64,000 bases of DNA from Ga0077536 sp943370145 (GTDB lineage Bacteria; Pseudomonadota; Gammaproteobacteria; Ga0077536): positions 23,990-87,989 of the forward strand of contig CALRPY020000012.1 of NCBI GenBank assembly GCA_943370145.1, read 5' to 3'. Under the pieces are notes generated by a model, which did not search any database, had not been told where the DNA came from, and saw only the letters and a program-made list of their open reading frames with translations. Of this stretch, positions 34,940 to 43,152 are shown in pieces; within the stretch, counting starts at the first letter, position 1; every line of letters begins with the position of its first letter. The translations under genes were made by a program, and so were the position numbers.

Positions 34940-35508
34940 GACGGGACACTGCGCCGGGCGCGCCACGCCTCACGGGCCTGCCGCCGGTCGAAAACCCTCG
35001 CGCCCGCGTGCTGATCCTCGGCAGCATGCCGGGCGCGGCCTCGCTCGCTGCAGGGCAGTACTACGCGCATCCGCGCAACCTGTTCTGGCCCCTGCTCGGC
35101 GCGATCCTCGGCTTTGACCCTGGCAGCGATTACGCGCAGCGCATCGCCGCGCTGAAGCGCGCGGGCATTGCCCTGTGGGACGTGATCGGGCGCTGCCGCC
35201 GCAGCGGCAGCCTCGACGCGCGGATCGATCCGACGAGTATCGTCGCCAACGACTTCGCGGCATTTCTGGCCCGGCATCCGCGCCTCCACACCGTGTGCTT
35301 CAACGGTGGGACGGCCGAGGCCAGTTGGCGCCGCCATGTATTGCCCGCGTTGACAGCGCCCGGACTACACACGTTGCGGCTGCCGTCGACGAGTCCGGCG
35401 AACGCCTCGATCAACTACGAGCGGAAGCTCTCCGCCTGGGCCGCGGCGCTGGGGGGCACGAACGACGCTTCGCCTCTCCCGCCGGCGGTTGAGGGGCCCA
35501 TGCGTTAG
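34936..35508 (+). CDS. DNA-deoxyinosine glycosylase (UDG superfamily)
   Basis: 190 aa with the hypoxanthine-DNA glycosylase pattern: RVLILGSMPGAASLAAGQYYAHPRNLFWPLL (the motif-A loop contacting the abasic sugar), LWDVIGRCRR, and the C-terminal motif RLPSTSPANASI. Removes deaminated adenine (hypoxanthine) from DNA. GTG at 34936 overlaps the DUF1272 stop. The C-terminal tail ends 14 bases before an intergenic repeat. Confidence 0.9.
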   Translation: MRRDTAPGAPRLTGLPPVENPRARVLILGSMPGAASLAAGQYYAHPRNLFWPLLGAILGFDPGSDYAQRIAALKRAGIALWDVIGRCRRSGSLDARIDPTSIVANDFAAFLARHPRLHTVCFNGGTAEASWRRHVLPALTAPGLHTLRLPSTSPANASINYERKLSAWAAALGGTNDASPLPPAVEGPMR

Positions 35509-35521
35509 CGCGGCGCCAGCC

Positions 35522-35680
35522 TGAGACGACCCTCACCCGGCCTGCTCTTCACCTCTCCCGCTCCGGGAGAGGTCGACGCCGCAGGCGGCGGGTGAGGGTG
35601 GCCTGCGCCGGCGCTGCGCCAGGCGGAGACGACCCTCACCCGGCTTGGCGGCCGGCCTCTCCCGGGGCGGGAAAGGCGAA
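35522..35680 (+). repeat. Dispersed palindromic intergenic repeat, copy 2
   Basis: Same module order as 9628-9757: GAGACGACCCTCACCCGG, CCTCTCCCGCTCCGGGAGAGG hairpin, GTCGACGCC block, a second GGAGACGACCCTCACCCGG, then CCTCTCCCGGGGCGGGAAAGG. Sits between the glycosylase stop and an LLM oxidoreductase gene. Confidence 0.82.
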
Positions 35681-35738
35681 GATCCGCGCCCGTTCCGGTC
35701 CGTGACGCACGGCCCGCGTTTGTCCCACAATCCGCCGC

Positions 35739-36776
35739 ATGGCACTCGTTTTCGAAGCGGAGATCTCGCCCGGCATGGCCGTGCGCGAGGTCGTGGAACT
35801 CGGTCGGCTCGCCGAACAGGCGGGATTCGACCGGCTCGGCATTTCCTGCGTCGCGCTGTGGCCCGACACCTACCAGCTGCAGGCGCTGGTCGCGGCCGCG
35901 ACCTCGCGCATCCGCATCGGCTCGATGGTGACGAATCCCTACACGCGCCACGCGGCGGTCCACGCCGCGGCGCTGGCGACGCTGCAGGACGTGTCCGACG
36001 GGCGCGCGTTCTGCGGCCTCGGCGTCGGCGCGGGCCTCGAGGCGCTGGGCATGGACACCCCGCAGCCGGCCCGCACGCTGCGGGAAACCGTCATCGCAAT
36101 CGAGCGGCTGTTGCGCGGCGAGACCGTCACGCACGACAGCGCGATCCTCACGCTCCGCGACGCGGCGCTGCTGCGCCCGCCGGCGACGCGCGTGCCGATC
36201 GCGATCGGCACGCGGAGTCCGCGCGTGATGCGGCTGGCCGGCGAACTCGCGGACATCGCGCTCGTCGGGGCGCGACACCTGACGCCGGCTATCGTCGCGA
36301 ACTACAAGACGTGGCTCGCCGAGGGCGCGGCGCGCGCCGGGCGTCCGGTCGACGCGATCGAAATCATGCCGCGCGTGACGCTCTGCGTGTCGCAGGACGA
36401 GGGGCTGGCGCTCGACAGCGTGAAGCGCTTCGCCGCGCACTATCTCGGCATCCTCGGCGACAAGGGTCCGGCAGTGCCGGACGCGCGGCGTGCGGCCATC
36501 GCCGGCGCGCTCACTCGCGCGCGCGGCTGGTATTTTGATCTAGCCCGCTACGACCCGCCCGAACTGCTGGAACTCGTCGATGCCGATCTCGCGCGGGCCT
36601 TCGCGGTCGCCGGCACGCCGGCGCAGTGCGCAGCGCAACTGCGGGCGGTGCTGGATCTCGGTTTCAGGGGCGTCAGCTGCAATCTCGCGGCCGTCCGGCG
36701 CGCGTCGAATTACCTCGGGCTGCGCGAGACGATCGAGGGCAGTGCCGAGGTGCTGTCGCTGCTGCGCGGGGCGTGA
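35739..36776 (+). CDS. LLM-class (methylene-H4MPT reductase-like) flavin/F420 oxidoreductase
   Basis: 345-aa TIM-barrel enzyme: LAEQAGFDRLGISCVALWPDTYQLQALVAAATSRIRIGSMVTNPYTRHAAVHAAALATLQDVSDGRAFCGLGVG, then a central VPIAIGTRSPRVMRLAGELADIALVG. The profile resembles F420-dependent methylene-tetrahydromethanopterin reductase relatives; cofactor (FMN or F420) cannot be decided. Ends 4 bases before the yjbQ-type gene, so they form a pair. Confidence 0.87.
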   Translation: MALVFEAEISPGMAVREVVELGRLAEQAGFDRLGISCVALWPDTYQLQALVAAATSRIRIGSMVTNPYTRHAAVHAAALATLQDVSDGRAFCGLGVGAGLEALGMDTPQPARTLRETVIAIERLLRGETVTHDSAILTLRDAALLRPPATRVPIAIGTRSPRVMRLAGELADIALVGARHLTPAIVANYKTWLAEGAARAGRPVDAIEIMPRVTLCVSQDEGLALDSVKRFAAHYLGILGDKGPAVPDARRAAIAGALTRARGWYFDLARYDPPELLELVDADLARAFAVAGTPAQCAAQLRAVLDLGFRGVSCNLAAVRRASNYLGLRETIEGSAEVLSLLRGA

Positions 36777-36780
36777 GGCG

Positions 36781-37200
36781 ATGAAGAGCTTTCGCCGGGA
36801 GCTCTGGTTCGAGATCCCTGCCCGGGTGGGCTTCCAGAACATCACGCCCGCGATCGAGGACTGCATCGCCGACAGCGGCGTGCGCGAAGGCCTCGTGCTG
36901 GTCAACGCGATGCACATCACGGCGTCGGTCTTCATCAACGATGACGAGCGCGGTCTGCATGCCGATTTCAGGCGCTGGCTGGAAGGGCTCGCGCCGCACG
37001 AGCCGGTCGCGCAGTATCGCCACAACGACACCGGCGAAGACAATGGCGATGCGCACCTGAAGCGGCAGATCATGGGCCGGGAAGTGGTCGTCGCGCTCAC
37101 CGACGGCAAGCTCGACTTCGGGCCGTGGGAGCAGATCTTCTACGGCGAGTTCGACGGCCGGCGGCGCAAGCGCGTGCTGGTGAAAATCATCGGCGAGTGA
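36781..37200 (+). CDS. YjbQ-type (UPF0047) secondary thiamine-phosphate synthase family protein
   Basis: 139-aa protein with the UPF0047 signature: ITPAIEDCIADSGVREGLVLVNAMHITASVFINDDERGLHADFRRWLE, AQYRHNDTGEDNGDAHLKRQIMG and LDFGPWEQIFYGEFDG. YjbQ proteins have weak thiamine-phosphate synthase activity and an unclear physiological role. ATG at 36781 immediately after the LLM gene. Confidence 0.92.
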   Translation: MKSFRRELWFEIPARVGFQNITPAIEDCIADSGVREGLVLVNAMHITASVFINDDERGLHADFRRWLEGLAPHEPVAQYRHNDTGEDNGDAHLKRQIMGREVVVALTDGKLDFGPWEQIFYGEFDGRRRKRVLVKIIGE

Positions 37201-37315
37201 TCGCGCGGGCCGGCTCGCCTCCCGGCACGCGGCAAGCGCCGGTGGGCAATACGGGAAGGGTCTTTGCCCGGCATGCCTACCGGTCGTCTGCTGCGGGGCC
37301 TGCAGGAGAAACGGG

Positions 37316-37684
37316 ATGCGTTGATCCATGCTGCCCGCGTTGGCCGCGTGCCTCGCCGCGGCACCGGCCGCGGCGGACCAGGCCGCCGACCTGCTCGCGG
37401 AAACCAGGCCGGTCGCCGTGGGGCTCGTCAATCAGCTTTCAGTGGCGCTGCGCGACGCGGCGTTGGCGCACGGGGCGGTCGGTTCAATCGTCGTGTGCCG
37501 GGACATCGCGCCGGCGCTGGCCGGCAAGCTGTCGCGCGACCGCGGCAGGCGCGTCAGTCGCGTGAGCCTGCGCACGCGCAATCCGCTGCTGGGCAGCCCC
37601 GACGCCTGGGAGCCGCGCGTGCTTGCGGACTTCGACCGCCGTGGAGCCGCCGGTGAAGCCGCTGCGGTGATGGCGCATGCCTGA
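37316..37684 (+). pseudogene. Decaying Tll0287-like (DUF3365) gene
   Basis: AGGAG at 37304-37308 sits correctly for an ATG at 37316, but that frame hits TGA at codon 3 (ATG CGT TGA) and then continues in frame at ATG 37328 with a signal-peptide sequence (LPALAACLAAAPAAA). The body matches a DUF3365 N-terminal half: LVNQLSVALRDAALAHGAVGSIVVCRDIAPALA, SRVSLRTRNPLLGSPDAWEPRVLADF. It stops 19 bases before a REP-like palindrome, without the expected haem-type C-terminal part. A shortened 118-aa product from 37328 is still possible. Confidence 0.65.
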
Positions 37685-37703
37685 ATCGTCGAGGAGCCCG
37701 CGT

Positions 37704-37744
37704 GGATAAAAGGTGTCAGATTTGAAATCTGACACCTTTTATCC
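37704..37744. repeat. 41-nt perfect palindromic repeat (REP-like), copy 4
   Basis: Left arm GGATAAAAGGTGTCAGATTT, central G, exact reverse complement. Compared with copy 1, the fourth base pair changes from G:C to T:A on both arms at once, so pairing is preserved. Abuts the truncated Tll0287-like gene. Confidence 0.9.
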
Positions 37745-37942
37745 CCTCCGTCGGCATTGCCGCGGCAGCGGCGCTTTTTTCGCCCGTGGCCCGGGCACTG
37801 GCCATGCCTTCGGCAGCTGGCTCAGCCCGACTCGAAAAATTCAGGTGTTCCCGGCGCTCTCGGTGGCCCATCAGGGCCTGGACCCCGGAGCCCGCATCCA
37901 ACTGTGTCGAAAACAGAGCCCGGGGCGGGAGAGGCGAAGACT
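37745..37942 (+). repeat. Composite dispersed repeat, copy B
   Basis: Contains GGCATTGCCGCGGCAGC, CGTGGCCCGGGCAC, CTCGAAAAATTC, CTCGGTGGCCCATCAGGGC and CGGGGCGGGAGAGGCGAAGAC in the same order as 27925-28160, but lacks the CACGGAG inner arms of that copy. It overlaps the 3' end of the molybdopterin oxidoreductase gene. Confidence 0.78.
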
Positions 37943-40146
37943 GTCACCCGGCACGGCAGGCCCCGCAGCAGCCACGCGCCCATCACGGGATCGTTGTCGG
38001 CCTGGGCGTCGCTCGTGCAGACGTTGATGTTCGTCGCCCACAGGCCGTAGGGGTCGGCATCGCTGCCGGTGCCCTCGGGGTACCACCAGCGGTCCGCGCG
38101 GACCACCTCCTCGGCCAGCGTCTCGGAGAGCCGCGCGCGGTGGCGTACCGCGCCGAGCGGCGTCTCGATGGTGAACCAGTCGCCGTCCGCAATGCCGGCG
38201 CGCGCGGCCGTTGCGGGATGCAGGAAGGCGAGCGGGTCGGGGCGCTTCCGGCGATACCGCGCCGAGTGCTGCGCGTTCTCGTGGAAGCCCTCGATGCTGC
38301 GGCCGCCGGTGGTCAGCGTCAGCGGGTAGTCGGCCTGGCGGGCGGCGATCGCCGGCACGGTCGCCGTCGGCAGGGCCGGCAGGCCCCAGTCGGCGAGGAG
38401 GCTGGATTCGAGTTCCACCTTGCCGCTCGGGGTGCCATAGCGCGACGCCGGCGTCTCGGCGGCGTGGTCCGGGTGCCGCGCGGCCGCGCCGAACAGCGGC
38501 CCGGCTGCCGCCGCCACGCGCGCGAAATCGAGACCGGCCGGCGCCAGGCACCGGGCATAGAAATCCTCGGCCAGCTCGGGCCAGGCATCCGCCTGCCCCA
38601 GCCGTCGTCCCAGGTCCCGCCACAGTTCGTAGTCCGAGCGCACGCCGGGCGGCGGGGCCACGGCGGCGTCGTTTGCGCCGACGAAATCCCCGAACGCGCC
38701 CATGAACGCGATGCCGAAGGAAAAATACGGCTTCTCCAGCCAGTGCGCCGCGGGCAGCACGTAGTCCGCGAGGTGCGCCGTCGGGGTCATGAAGAGGTCG
38801 TGCACGACGCTGAGCTCGAGGTTCGGGCTGGCCAGTGCGCGCGCCACCGCCGGCGCGTTCGGGTTCGCGCCGAGCGGGTTGTGGTGCTGGATGAGCAGCG
38901 CGCGGACGGGATAGGGCACTCCCTCGGTGATCGCGCGCCAGAGGCCCGGTTCGTGCGCCGTCGCGGTCCAGCTGAGCTGGTGGTGGTGGCCGTGCCAGGC
39001 GGCGGCGAGGGCCGCGTCGATTGCCGGGTAGCCGGCGCCAAGGAAGGGGTAGCGCTCGCCACCGAGCTTGCTTGCGCGCACGGCCTCCGGCAGCAGGCCG
39101 GCGTCGAGCATGTCGCCGTTCGCGCGCAGGTCGCGCGGCGGGCCGAGCACGGCGTGGCCCCCGGTCACCCCGAGGTTGCCGGTCAGCGCGACGAGGCAGG
39201 CAATGGCCCGCCCGATCTGCAGCACCGGCGCGCCGGTCTGGCACAGGCCGTTGCCGGCATTGATGACCGTGGGTCGCTGGCCGCCCAGCAGCGAGGCGGC
39301 GAGCGCGAGCTGGCCCAGGCTGACGCCGCAGGCGGTGGCCAGTGCGTCGAGGTCCTCCGTCGCGACGTGGGCGCGCAGGGCCTCGAAGCCGGTGGTGTGC
39401 TCGCGCACGAACGCGGCATCGAACAGGTCGCGCTCGATCACGAGCTTGACGAGGGCCAGCGCGAGTTCAGCGTCGCGTCCGGGTCGCGGCTGCAGCCAGA
39501 GATCGGCGTGCGAAGCTTCCCGCGTGCGCTCGGGGTCGATCACGATCAGCGTCGCGCCGGCTTTCTGCGCCGCGCCGATCGCCCGCCACAGCAGGGGCGC
39601 CGACGCTGCGGGCCGCATGCCCCACAGAACCACGCAGCGGGTCGTGCCTGCGACGGGGGCGGTAAACACAGTGGGCCCTGTGCCGTAAGTGAGCGCTTCC
39701 GCAAGCGCCAGCGGGCCGTAGCAGATCTTGTCCTGCCCACAACTGTTCGGACTGCCGTAGCGGTTCAGGAAACGCTCGCCGATGCCCCAGTCGCCGCCCC
39801 GGAAAGTGCCGTAGCTGTAGGCCAGCGCGCGCGCCCCGTCGCGGCGCGTGATGTCGGTGATCCGTGCCGCGATGTCGTCCAGCGCGTCGTCCCAGCCCAC
39901 CGTTTCCCAGAGTCCGTCGCCGCGTGCGCCGACCCGCCGCAGCGGCTGCAGTATGCGGTCCGGGTGATAGGCCAGTTCCGTCGCATCCTTGCCCTTGGGG
40001 CAGATGTAGCCGGTGCTCAGGGGGTGCGCACGGTCGCCGCGCAGGTCGACCACCCGCCCGTCCTCGACCTCGGCCAGCAGGCCGCACTGCTGGGTGCACC
40101 CACAACAGGTGATGGCGGCGGTGCGCCGGGGCGTGCGTGCGGTCAT
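37822..40146 (-). CDS. Molybdopterin-dependent oxidoreductase, formate dehydrogenase-like
   Basis: 774 aa. N-terminal 4Fe-4S site CCGCTQQCG...CPKG (residues about 14-52), the Mo/W-bisPGD domains with SPNSCGQDKICYGP (candidate Cys ligand to the metal), CVVLWGMRPAAS, QTGAPVLQIGRAIACLVALTGNLGVTGG, and a C-terminal dinucleotide-binding domain around TTGGRSIEGFHENAQHSARYR and DPYGLWATNINVCTSD. No Tat RR signal, so cytosolic. Substrate unassigned. The last about 40 residues (ASPAPGSVFDTVGC onward) are translated from composite repeat copy B, so the natural C-terminus has been replaced or extended. Confidence 0.88.
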   Translation of the reverse strand: MTARTPRRTAAITCCGCTQQCGLLAEVEDGRVVDLRGDRAHPLSTGYICPKGKDATELAYHPDRILQPLRRVGARGDGLWETVGWDDALDDIAARITDITRRDGARALAYSYGTFRGGDWGIGERFLNRYGSPNSCGQDKICYGPLALAEALTYGTGPTVFTAPVAGTTRCVVLWGMRPAASAPLLWRAIGAAQKAGATLIVIDPERTREASHADLWLQPRPGRDAELALALVKLVIERDLFDAAFVREHTTGFEALRAHVATEDLDALATACGVSLGQLALAASLLGGQRPTVINAGNGLCQTGAPVLQIGRAIACLVALTGNLGVTGGHAVLGPPRDLRANGDMLDAGLLPEAVRASKLGGERYPFLGAGYPAIDAALAAAWHGHHHQLSWTATAHEPGLWRAITEGVPYPVRALLIQHHNPLGANPNAPAVARALASPNLELSVVHDLFMTPTAHLADYVLPAAHWLEKPYFSFGIAFMGAFGDFVGANDAAVAPPPGVRSDYELWRDLGRRLGQADAWPELAEDFYARCLAPAGLDFARVAAAAGPLFGAAARHPDHAAETPASRYGTPSGKVELESSLLADWGLPALPTATVPAIAARQADYPLTLTTGGRSIEGFHENAQHSARYRRKRPDPLAFLHPATAARAGIADGDWFTIETPLGAVRHRARLSETLAEEVVRADRWWYPEGTGSDADPYGLWATNINVCTSDAQADNDPVMGAWLLRGLPCRVTVFASPAPGSVFDTVGCGLRGPGPDGPPRAPGTPEFFESG

Positions 40147-40317
40147 GTCGGGTCTCCAGGGCGCTCGTCCCGAGAGTGCATCACGCTTCGCGGCGCGTTA
40201 ACAAGGGCGCGCGCAAGTCATTCAACCCCGTCCAGGCATGCGGTGGCTCCGGGCTACGAAGCGCCGCGCGGATTCCTTAGGATGGGGGCAACGCAAACGA
40301 GCCACGAGGAGCCGACG

Positions 40318-40764
40318 ATGATCGACTGGACTGAAGTCATACGCAGGGCCAACCACGGCAACCCGGCGCCGGCGCGGGAAGTCGTGAAGACGGATGCCGA
40401 GTGGCGCGCGCTGCTGACGCCGGCGCAGTACGAAGTCACGCGCCAGGCCGCAACCGAACGGCCGTTCAGCTCGGAGATGTGCAGCAAGTTCGAGCCGGGG
40501 AGCTACGCCTGCGCCTGCTGCGGCGAGCCGCTGTTCGACGGCGCGCACAAGTTCGAATCCGGCACGGGCTGGCCGTCGTTCAGCCAGCCGGCGGCCGACA
40601 ACGCAATCGCCTACATCATGGACGACAGCCATGGCATGAAACGCATCGAGACGGTCTGCAACGCGTGCAAGGCGCACCTGGGCCACATCTTCCCGGACGG
40701 TCCCGCGCCGAGCTTCCTGCGTTACTGCATGAACGCGCTCGCGCTGCGCAAGACGGGGGCCTGA
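40318..40764 (+). CDS. msrB: Peptide-methionine (R)-S-oxide reductase MsrB
   Basis: 148-aa repair enzyme reducing methionine-R-sulfoxide. Zinc ligands are the pairs C65/C68 (CACC) and C114/C117 (CNAC); catalytic Cys137 lies in FLRYCMNALAL. Substrate motif GTGWPSF at 82-88 is intact. ATG at 40318. No msrA beside it. Followed by a universal stress protein, so an oxidative-stress grouping is plausible. Confidence 0.95.
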   Translation: MIDWTEVIRRANHGNPAPAREVVKTDAEWRALLTPAQYEVTRQAATERPFSSEMCSKFEPGSYACACCGEPLFDGAHKFESGTGWPSFSQPAADNAIAYIMDDSHGMKRIETVCNACKAHLGHIFPDGPAPSFLRYCMNALALRKTGA

Positions 40765-40849
40765 ACGCGTCGCTTTCTTGATCCAGCCGGGTGGGTTCGC
40801 GCGCGCAATTGGCGACAATCGCCGCTCGACGCCAACAGGAGATGCAGTG

Positions 40850-41278
40850 ATGCCCAGACTACTGGTTGCTTTCGACGGATCGGAAACGGCGCTGCGCGGC
40901 CTGCGCTACGCGATCAACCTCGTGAAATCGATGCACGATGCCTCCATCCACCTGGTGAACGCCCACGAAGCGCCCGACCTGGAAGGGGCGGTGGCCATTT
41001 ACGTCTCGCACGAAAAGATGGCCGAGCTGCAACGCGAGCACAGCGAGGGCGTGCTCGCGAACGGCGCCGCGGCGCTGAAGGAGGCCGGCGTTGCCCACAC
41101 CACCGAGGTGCTCGTCGGCCACGTCGGCGCGGCGATCGCGAAATGCGCGGACGACCGGCAGTGCGACATGATCATCATGGGCACCCGTGGCATGGGCGCC
41201 ATCGGCAACCTGCTGATGGGCTCGGTGTCGACGCGTGTCGTGCATTTCGCGCACGTGCCCGTCACGCTGGTGAAGTAA
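40850..41278 (+). CDS. Universal stress protein (UspA family)
   Basis: 142-aa single Usp domain: MPRLLVAFDGSETALRGLRYA at the start and the ATP-binding signature G-T-R-G-M-G-A-I-G-N-L-L-M-G-S-V-S at the end (G-x2-G-x9-G-S/T class). ATG at 40850 follows AGGAG. A DUF427 gene follows 12 bases later. Confidence 0.93.
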   Translation: MPRLLVAFDGSETALRGLRYAINLVKSMHDASIHLVNAHEAPDLEGAVAIYVSHEKMAELQREHSEGVLANGAAALKEAGVAHTTEVLVGHVGAAIAKCADDRQCDMIIMGTRGMGAIGNLLMGSVSTRVVHFAHVPVTLVK

Positions 41279-41290
41279 GGCCGCGCGACG

Positions 41291-41803
41291 ATGTGGGTCT
41301 TCGACGGCGCCCGGCGCCCGCCGTTTGCCGTGGAACCCGGCCCGGGCCAGGAATCGGTGTGGGACTATCCGCGGCCGCCGCGCGTCGTGCCCGACGGCAG
41401 GCATGTCACGGTCAGCGTCGGCGGCGTGCCCATCGCGTCGACCCGGCGCGCGCTGCGCGTGCTGGAGACCGCGAGCCCGCCGACCTTCTACCTGCCGCCG
41501 GCCGATGTCGACATGCGCCTGCTCGTCCCCGCGCCCGGCCGCTCGTACTGCGAGTGGAAGGGCGTCGCGAGCTACTGGCTGCTCGCGGCATCACCCGGGG
41601 CCGGGCCGGTTGCGTGGACTTACGCAGACCCGGCGGCGGGTTTTGTCGCTGTCCGGGATCATGTCGGTTTCTACCCCGCGCGCGTCGACTGTCACGTCGA
41701 CGGCGAGCGGGTCCGGCCGCAGCCCGGCGGCTTCTACGGCGGCTGGATCACGCGCGACATTGTCGGTCCGTTCAAGGGTGAGCCGGGTACCTCGCACTGG
41801 TAG
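41291..41803 (+). CDS. DUF427 family protein
   Basis: 170 aa with the DUF427 pattern: VSVGGVPIASTRRALRVLETASPPTFYLPPADV, GRSYCEWKGVASYWLL, and the C-terminal VDGERVRPQPGGFYGGWITRDIVGPFKGEPGTSHW. Proteins of this beta-tent fold are uncharacterised. In an apparent operon with the stress-protein gene. The downstream interval contains an aminotransferase remnant on the opposite strand. Confidence 0.9.
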   Translation: MWVFDGARRPPFAVEPGPGQESVWDYPRPPRVVPDGRHVTVSVGGVPIASTRRALRVLETASPPTFYLPPADVDMRLLVPAPGRSYCEWKGVASYWLLAASPGAGPVAWTYADPAAGFVAVRDHVGFYPARVDCHVDGERVRPQPGGFYGGWITRDIVGPFKGEPGTSHW

Positions 41804-41817
41804 TCGCGCGCGGCGCT

Positions 41818-42305
41818 TCACCCCCGCCGCAGTTCCTCGCGCACCGCCGAGAGCATGTCGTCGATGTCGCCGACGGTGTGGGCGGTGCTGAGGAAGCCCA
41901 GGCGGCCGGCGTAGAAGTAGATGCCGTGCGCGAGCAGCGCCGCGTGCAGCGCGCGGATGCGCTCGCCAGATCGGGCCGGATCCCATGGAGCCCCCGGCCG
42001 TTGCAGGCACCCAGGCGGAATCCGGTGATGACCTCGTCGAACGCGAGCAGGATGCCGTGATGCGCGGTCAGCGCAGGCAGGCCGCGCAGGAAGCCCTGCT
42101 CCACCGGGATCGCGCCGGCAAAGCCGAGCATCGGCTCGATCAGCACGACCGCGATGCCTGCGGCGTGGCGCTCGATGAGCGCGGTGGTCGCCGCAAGAAG
42201 GCGATCACGGGCGGGTATCGTCCGCTGTCCGCGATCGCCGTCCGGCCCGCAGGCGGGCCTCGAGCAGAGCTCCGCCGCCCTCGGCACGTTCTCCCACACG
42301 GCCAC
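41818..42305 (-). pseudogene. Aminotransferase class III (glutamate-1-semialdehyde aminomutase-like) remnant
   Basis: From 42305 the frame reads ...ALIERHAAGIAVVLIEPML, VEQGFLRGLPALTAHHGILLAFDEVITGFRLGA, HGIRPDLA: the middle of a GSA-type aminotransferase. The next 110 or so residues, including the PLP-binding lysine, are missing, and the C-terminus continues in a different frame as ERIRALHAALLAHGIYFYAG and TAHTVGDIDDMLSAVREELRRG to a stop at 41818. The N-terminal third is also absent. A deletion plus frameshift leaves no functional enzyme. Confidence 0.8.
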
Positions 42306-42427
42306 CCATGCGACGCACGGCTGCCGTTGCCTCGGGGGCGGCGTGGGGAGATTTCCGGTTCCCGCGCGGCGGTGAGGGGCGTTTCAGGCGGGGAGATTTC
42401 AATCCGGGGTCGGCCCGCGTCCGCGGC

Positions 42428-42991
42428 TCAGTCTTTTCTCAACGCCGACACATCGAAGCCCTGCGCCTTCGCGATGCCGACGAGACGCGCGTATTCCGCG
42501 TCGTCGAGCGTCGGTTCCCGCGCGAGGATCCACAGGTACTTGCGATTGGGCGCCCCGACGAGCGCCGCGCGGTAGTCGTCGGCGAGCGCGATCACCCAGT
42601 AATCCCCCCACACGAAAGGCAGCGCCGAGAGCCACGCGGGGGCGAAGCGCACTTCGAGGATCGCGGGATTGTCGTAGTCCGCATTGCGGCGGGCGACGCC
42701 CTCGGCCTGCGCATGGCTTCCATCCTTCTCGCGGCAGCGGTTGACCACGTCGATGCGGCCGTCGGTGCGCAGCGCATAGCGCGCCGAGGTGTCGGCGACA
42801 CAGCGTGCCTGGAAGCGGTTCGGCAGCAGCGCGATCTGGTGCCAGGTGCCGAGGTAGCGCGACAGATCGAAATTCTCCACTGTCGCGAGCGGCGGCGCGG
42901 CAAGCGCCGGCAGCGCGGTGAAGAGGGCCAGCAGGAGGGTCCCGACGCACAGCGCCTTCGGCCAGGACGAGGATTCGGCAAAGGTGTTCAT
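42428..42991 (-). CDS. Lipocalin family protein (Blc-like)
   Basis: 187 aa with a signal peptide (LCVGTLLLALFTALPALA), then the bacterial lipocalin pattern: SRYLGTWHQIALLPNRFQARCV (GxW motif), YALRTDGRIDVVNRCREKDG, LEVRFAPAW, YWVIALADDYRAALVGAPNRKYLWILAREPTLD. Stores or transfers lipids in the envelope. No lipobox cysteine at the cleavage site, so secreted rather than lipidated. ATG at 42991 places the signal peptide first. Confidence 0.92.
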   Translation of the reverse strand: MNTFAESSSWPKALCVGTLLLALFTALPALAAPPLATVENFDLSRYLGTWHQIALLPNRFQARCVADTSARYALRTDGRIDVVNRCREKDGSHAQAEGVARRNADYDNPAILEVRFAPAWLSALPFVWGDYWVIALADDYRAALVGAPNRKYLWILAREPTLDDAEYARLVGIAKAQGFDVSALRKD

Positions 42992-43152
42992 GCCGGTACC
43001 ATAACCAGCATCCCGCGTGCGCGTCACCTGCCGAGACCAAACGGCGGCCCGCGGACAGCGCCGCGGGTCCGGACGCCCGGCCGCCGGGCGTGACAAGCCC
43101 CCCCGCGTTCGTTATACACACGCGGTTCCCGTCTTCATCCAGGGGTGGCTCC

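Noticed and set aside
34365..35117. 250-aa plus-strand frame
   Set aside because: Low-complexity shadow overlapping two real genes (DUF1272 and the glycosylase) in another frame.
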